A DNA stretch of 64,000 bases from Chitinophagaceae bacterium (GTDB lineage: Bacteria > Bacteroidota > Bacteroidia > Chitinophagales > Chitinophagaceae): the NCBI GenBank assembly GCA_027486835.1, contig JAIXOJ010000191.1, positions 40,606 to 104,605 of the forward strand, given 5' to 3'. How positions within the stretch are numbered: position 1 is the first letter of the stretch; each line of letters opens with the position of its first letter. The notes beneath the pieces are model-generated. The model worked only from the letters and a program-made list of their open reading frames with translations. It was not told the origin of the DNA and did not search any database. Positions 61,301 to 64,000 of this stretch are shown one piece after another. The translations under genes were made by a program, and so were the position numbers.

Positions 61301-63815
61301 ATTAGGTGTATTAGCAGCAGGAAGTACGATAGTTTACAATTTTGTAGGCAATCAAACCCTTAATTCTACAGCTAGTTATGCTAATGTTACGCTAACTGGT
61401 AGTGGTGTAAAAACGTTGGCAAATGCCGTAACCCTCAGTGGAACGCTTACTGTTGCAAGTGGTGTTACACTTGATGCTACCAATACGGTATTTTCAGGTA
61501 CAGGAAGTATTAATATACAAAGTGGTGCCACCTTAATTGTGGGTAATGTAGGCGGCATTAATGGTTTTAATAAAACAACAGGTGTTTCTGTTTATAGCAC
61601 AGGTGCTAACTATACGTTTAATGGTATTAATTCCCAAATCTTAGGTGCGGCATTGCCTAATACGGTTAATAATTTAACGCTTAGTAATGGTAATAATGTA
61701 TTGGCATTAAATGCGAGCCAAACTATAAATGGCGCACTTGTTTTAAACAGTGGCACCGATTTACTAGTAGGAAATAATACCCTCACCTTAAATGGAACAG
61801 TAAGTGGGATGAGCGTAAATAATTGCTTAAAAACCTCCATCTTATCCAATATCTCCATAGGTGGTAGTGGTGTAGTAGGCACTTTGTTTTTTGATACCAT
61901 CTATAATGCGCTAAACAATTTAACTATCAATAACAGCTTTACTAGTGGAGCAGCTGTAACAATAGGAAACACACTAAAAATAAGTGGTGTGGTTACACCC
62001 ACTGCTGGTCAGTTAGCAACTGGTAATAATCTAATCTTAGTATCCACAACTGTTACTGGAGGGGGTGCTATAGGTAATGCAAGTGCTAATACAACATTCC
62101 CCAATAACTATATTACTGGTAATGTAACGGTTCAACGCTACAGCAGGCCTCAACGTGGTTATAGAACATTTGGTCATCCTTTTAGCACTGCGCAAAACTT
62201 AGGTATGCTGACCGACAATTTTGCAATAACAGGTTTAACTACTCTAGGCAATGGGATGTATGCTTCCAGCGCAAGTGTTCCAACAGCCTTCTTGTATGAT
62301 CCTACACAAACTGCTGGTAGCAAGGCAGTGCTTACTAAGTTGTACGATGCTACTGCCAATGTATGGACTGTTGGTAGAGGGTTATATGTTTTTGTACGTG
62401 GTGCAGGCAATGAAGGTATGAATGGGCCAGGCGTCATTAACTACAGTGGTGTTCATAATCCAGTAATAATAGATGGTACAGGTGCTATTAATCAAGGGGC
62501 ATTTGTTTACAATTTAGGTTATGGGGGTACAGGTAAAGATAATTATAACTTAATTGGTAATCCGTATCCATGCCCAGTTAACTTAAAGAATGTAGGAGGT
62601 ATAGGTACTTTTGGCACTGTGTACGTGTACAACCCAATTAAAAACTTGTCTCTTGCTGATGAATACAAATTAGCAGGTGGCTTTGACCAATACACCAATA
62701 ATGGTAGCACAGATATTATTGTACCATCCTTTGGTGCTTTCTACGTGCTAAATACTAGAAGTAATAAATCTATAACCTTTAATGAAAACAATAAAGCAGT
62801 AGGCTTTAGCCCTACTTATGCTGTTTTTGGAACTGGTGTGAACCCTACTATCCGTTTAACAGTAGCTAATGTAAATGGAGATATTGATGGGCTTAAATTT
62901 GGATTCGACAGTAGTTCTACCGATGCAAGTACAGATAAATATGATGCAGCCAAGCTAGGCAATAGCTTGTTTAATTTCTACAGTATTGCAAGTGATAAAA
63001 AATCGCTAGCTATTGATTATAGAAAACATCTTAATAGCATTATTCCATTGGGTATTCAGACTGCATTAACTAATAGTTACAGCATTCAATTGAGTGAGCT
63101 AACAGATTTGCCCAATACCCAAGTGGTATTAAAAGATAAGTTTTTAAATAAAGTAACTACATTAAGCCAAGTTGGTGATAGTTATACCTTTGATATTACG
63201 GCTGACACCGCCTCTCAAGGAGAGAATAGGTTTCAAATAAACTTTCAAGCTACCACCTTGCCCGTACAAATAGTGGAAGTTTCAGCACAATTACAATCAA
63301 ACAAAAAAGTAGCAGTAAACTGGATAAGCACCACCGAAGTTAACCTTACCAATTACAAAATACAACGTAGTAATGATGGAAGCAATTTTAGCATAGTAGG
63401 CATCGTAGCCGCCAGAGGAGGTGGAAACTATAAGTATGATGATGATTTAGCCAATGAAAATACTTTGCCAACAACAATGTACTATCGCATAGAGGCAGTA
63501 GGTAAAGACGGAAGTAAAATGTATAGCAGAGTGGTAGCGGTAGCATTTGGTGGGAAAGTAGAAAACACAGCCATTAATATTTACCCAAACCCAGTACACG
63601 CTACCCTAAATGCACAAGTAACGATATTAAAAGCGGGGGAAGTACAGTTGCGAATAATAGATACAAAAGGCAAAATAGTTGCAACACAGCAAAAAAAGAT
63701 GTCTTTAGGTACTCACTCTGTATTATTACCTGTAGCCAAGTTAGCAGCAGGTAGCTATATACTAGAAATAGAAAGTGCTGAGGGAAAACAACATCAACAT
63801 TTTTTGAAAGATTAA
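58338..63815 (+). CDS. Giant surface beta-helix glycosidase-like protein with adhesin-like tail and T9SS sorting domain
   Basis: An 1825-residue exported protein. Residues about 40-575 match the preceding 566-residue protein domain for domain, including the beta-sandwich and the helix with WRGNGDGIGNSHLIEDCFLR and TADDASYIKG. Then come an InlB-B-type repeat (about 585-655, GYTFTGWSGDTSGASNPLNI), a strongly Gly-rich stretch (about 670-890, GGGGGSAGTNGNGGNGG) and solenoid-like repeats (about 900-1250). A module starting VQRYSRPQRGYRTFGHPF (about 1260-1560) resembles one in the 2783-residue protein. A fibronectin-III-like segment (about 1640-1730) and a T9SS type A domain (IYPNPVHATLN ... GSYILEIESAEG) follow. 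It joins a candidate polysaccharide-cleaving head to a surface adhesin stalk and is the last gene of the operon; a 22-bp array follows it. Confidence 0.82.
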   Translation: MKLAKFSTKNKRILILRNVFALTFILLHIFYLGTKLNAQSNTQYFIGSDTLVSYADVPGLSTSSKYSIKVRSAATNNQWVSCFAHITENKASSLPDILDKWGLNTPGNVQGYQNYTAGWSHTYGNIEMSNNQTVDVEITCKSGFTIRNVAASFTSAQARPVENVSIPASVVAGKVYFTINKPGQIVIDINGQMDSFNKAITSDNVTDSVHTFSLFANPILKKPTLTGSRVLYVTPGVMPSNIAANYDTMYFLPGVHDIGVNFKVYSDKKYYLPGDAIVYGTFNNLDSSGIAGPSGNNIRIYGYGTISSARITHPNWVLGSIEEQYKTISISNSNNVEVYGICIIDPAFHSLYLDAGVTNVALTFSRWVKIVSWRGNGDGIGNSHLIEDCFLRTADDASYIKGNRRRCIFWKDTNAAAFHLAGMPDKGVLFPIVVEDCDVIYNRNTLVNDGGVFVQRASGDSFQRFVDVTVRNFKISDPRANMPVFRLNSIDSTVKNKVVTSYVRGSSFSGITFQNVSIAAPIAGTMQVITGNVFAPWYGGVYFNNVTIGGRKLSKNDFIINQFVSDIFFDDSQDFTLTTNVDSTKGSISRSLVQSTYKELTTIILTAIPKIGYTFTGWSGDTSGASNPLNIILRKNMVVTANYVLNITDPIVIDSVGVNSWVVPSGVIGATFQIWGGGGAGGSAASGNVTSVTQAKGGGGAGGSYAKVFKSLTPGQIVYFTVGAGGVGATSGFSNGSSAMAGGRSFAILNNDTIVLAVGGAGGLNSSITNSAFNGTGGFASTTGNKGDSTYYGGNGGSATSGGTGGGGGSAGTNGNGGNGGVQSAGIAGTSGGNGATGSNGTFDGNLGLSPGGGGSGAAVRNSSSPYLNPNVTKKGGNGGNGRIIINQIPPPNYYLQSDVASSASNWNASTNGSGTALSSLTAPNINLVVDNERNASLSSNLVLGNNSKIIVSIGDTAKLTIAGVNLTGTVDVGSAGTLVISNSTLPTLGVLAAGSTIVYNFVGNQTLNSTASYANVTLTGSGVKTLANAVTLSGTLTVASGVTLDATNTVFSGTGSINIQSGATLIVGNVGGINGFNKTTGVSVYSTGANYTFNGINSQILGAALPNTVNNLTLSNGNNVLALNASQTINGALVLNSGTDLLVGNNTLTLNGTVSGMSVNNCLKTSILSNISIGGSGVVGTLFFDTIYNALNNLTINNSFTSGAAVTIGNTLKISGVVTPTAGQLATGNNLILVSTTVTGGGAIGNASANTTFPNNYITGNVTVQRYSRPQRGYRTFGHPFSTAQNLGMLTDNFAITGLTTLGNGMYASSASVPTAFLYDPTQTAGSKAVLTKLYDATANVWTVGRGLYVFVRGAGNEGMNGPGVINYSGVHNPVIIDGTGAINQGAFVYNLGYGGTGKDNYNLIGNPYPCPVNLKNVGGIGTFGTVYVYNPIKNLSLADEYKLAGGFDQYTNNGSTDIIVPSFGAFYVLNTRSNKSITFNENNKAVGFSPTYAVFGTGVNPTIRLTVANVNGDIDGLKFGFDSSSTDASTDKYDAAKLGNSLFNFYSIASDKKSLAIDYRKHLNSIIPLGIQTALTNSYSIQLSELTDLPNTQVVLKDKFLNKVTTLSQVGDSYTFDITADTASQGENRFQINFQATTLPVQIVEVSAQLQSNKKVAVNWISTTEVNLTNYKIQRSNDGSNFSIVGIVAARGGGNYKYDDDLANENTLPTTMYYRIEAVGKDGSKMYSRVVAVAFGGKVENTAINIYPNPVHATLNAQVTILKAGEVQLRIIDTKGKIVATQQKKMSLGTHSVLLPVAKLAAGSYILEIESAEGKQHQHFLKD

Positions 63816-63856
63816 TGCTTGGAATGGGTAAAATGGGGATTGTGTGAAATAGATTT

Positions 63857-64000
63857 GAGGGTATGAGAAACCATAGTTGAGGGTATGTGAAATCATAGTT
63901 GGGTGTATGTGAAATCATAGTTGGGTGTATGTGAAATCATAGTTGAGGGTATGAGAAATCATAGTTGAGGGTATGAGAAATCATAGTTGAGGGTATGAGA
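63857..64000. repeat. Tandem array, 22-bp period, runs off the window
   Basis: Units start at 63857 and every 22 bases to 63989, cut by the window end. A typical unit is GAGGGTATGAGAAATCATAG plus TT; two units have GGGTGT in place of GAGGGT. TATGA and TCATA form a 5-bp stem around a 4-base loop. It starts 41 bases after the stop of the 1825-residue protein. The open minus-strand frame across it is not a gene. Confidence 0.9.

Noticed and set aside
63601..63918. 105-codon minus-strand frame at the window end
   Set aside because: It covers the 22-bp array and the antisense of the T9SS sorting domain of the 1825-residue protein.

Overview
The window comes from a low-GC member of the Bacteroidota, most likely a Chitinophagaceae-like soil or freshwater organism. 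The evidence is a SusC/SusD pair, a hybrid two-component sensor of the polysaccharide-locus type, many large secreted proteins ending in type IX secretion (T9SS) sorting domains, a futalosine-pathway menaquinone gene (mqnD), and interspersed palindromic repeats of a kind I recall from this phylum. I saw no rRNA, tRNA, CRISPR array or intact transposon.

Region 1 (1-8738, + strand) is a hexuronate catabolic cluster. It holds a truncated solute:sodium symporter, glucuronate isomerase (uxaC), an SDR-type fructuronate/mannonate oxidoreductase overlapping it by 4 bases, an RraA-family protein, a large FAD/Fe-S D-2-hydroxyacid dehydrogenase-like protein, and mannonate dehydratase (uxuA). UxaC, the SDR and UxuA together would convert glucuronate to 2-keto-3-deoxygluconate. 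Three successive gaps each hold one copy of the same short palindromic repeat.

Region 2 (8739-20460) is mixed housekeeping and accessory DNA: guaB, a PIN-domain toxin-like protein with a small partner, an SRPBCC protein, a NadR-like kinase with PnuC, an OsmC-type peroxidase, a membrane-anchored papain-like protease, an M23 peptidase, mqnD and a membrane-anchored transglutaminase-like protein. Two tandem arrays with a 42-bp period and palindromic cores lie here (8827-9078 and 14867-15470).

Region 3 (20504-37560, - strand) carries three secreted surface proteins of 622, 964 and 2783 residues with T9SS C-terminal domains, and a 233-residue protein of unknown role. A decayed HNH endonuclease and another gene remnant lie between the first two. 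A 21-bp palindromic array lies at 36886-37074.

Region 4 (37561-63815) is a polysaccharide utilisation locus. A 1375-residue hybrid sensor/regulator is transcribed away from an operon of nine genes: an (alpha/alpha)6-type glycosidase, SusC, SusD, three paralogous TIM-barrel-like putative glycosidases that I cannot assign to a named family, an esterase, and two right-handed beta-helix (GH28/GH49-like) proteins. The second beta-helix protein is fused to a giant adhesin-like tail. The window ends in a fourth array, with a 22-bp period. The most noteworthy material is the unassigned enzyme triplet in this locus and the recurring palindrome-bearing tandem arrays.
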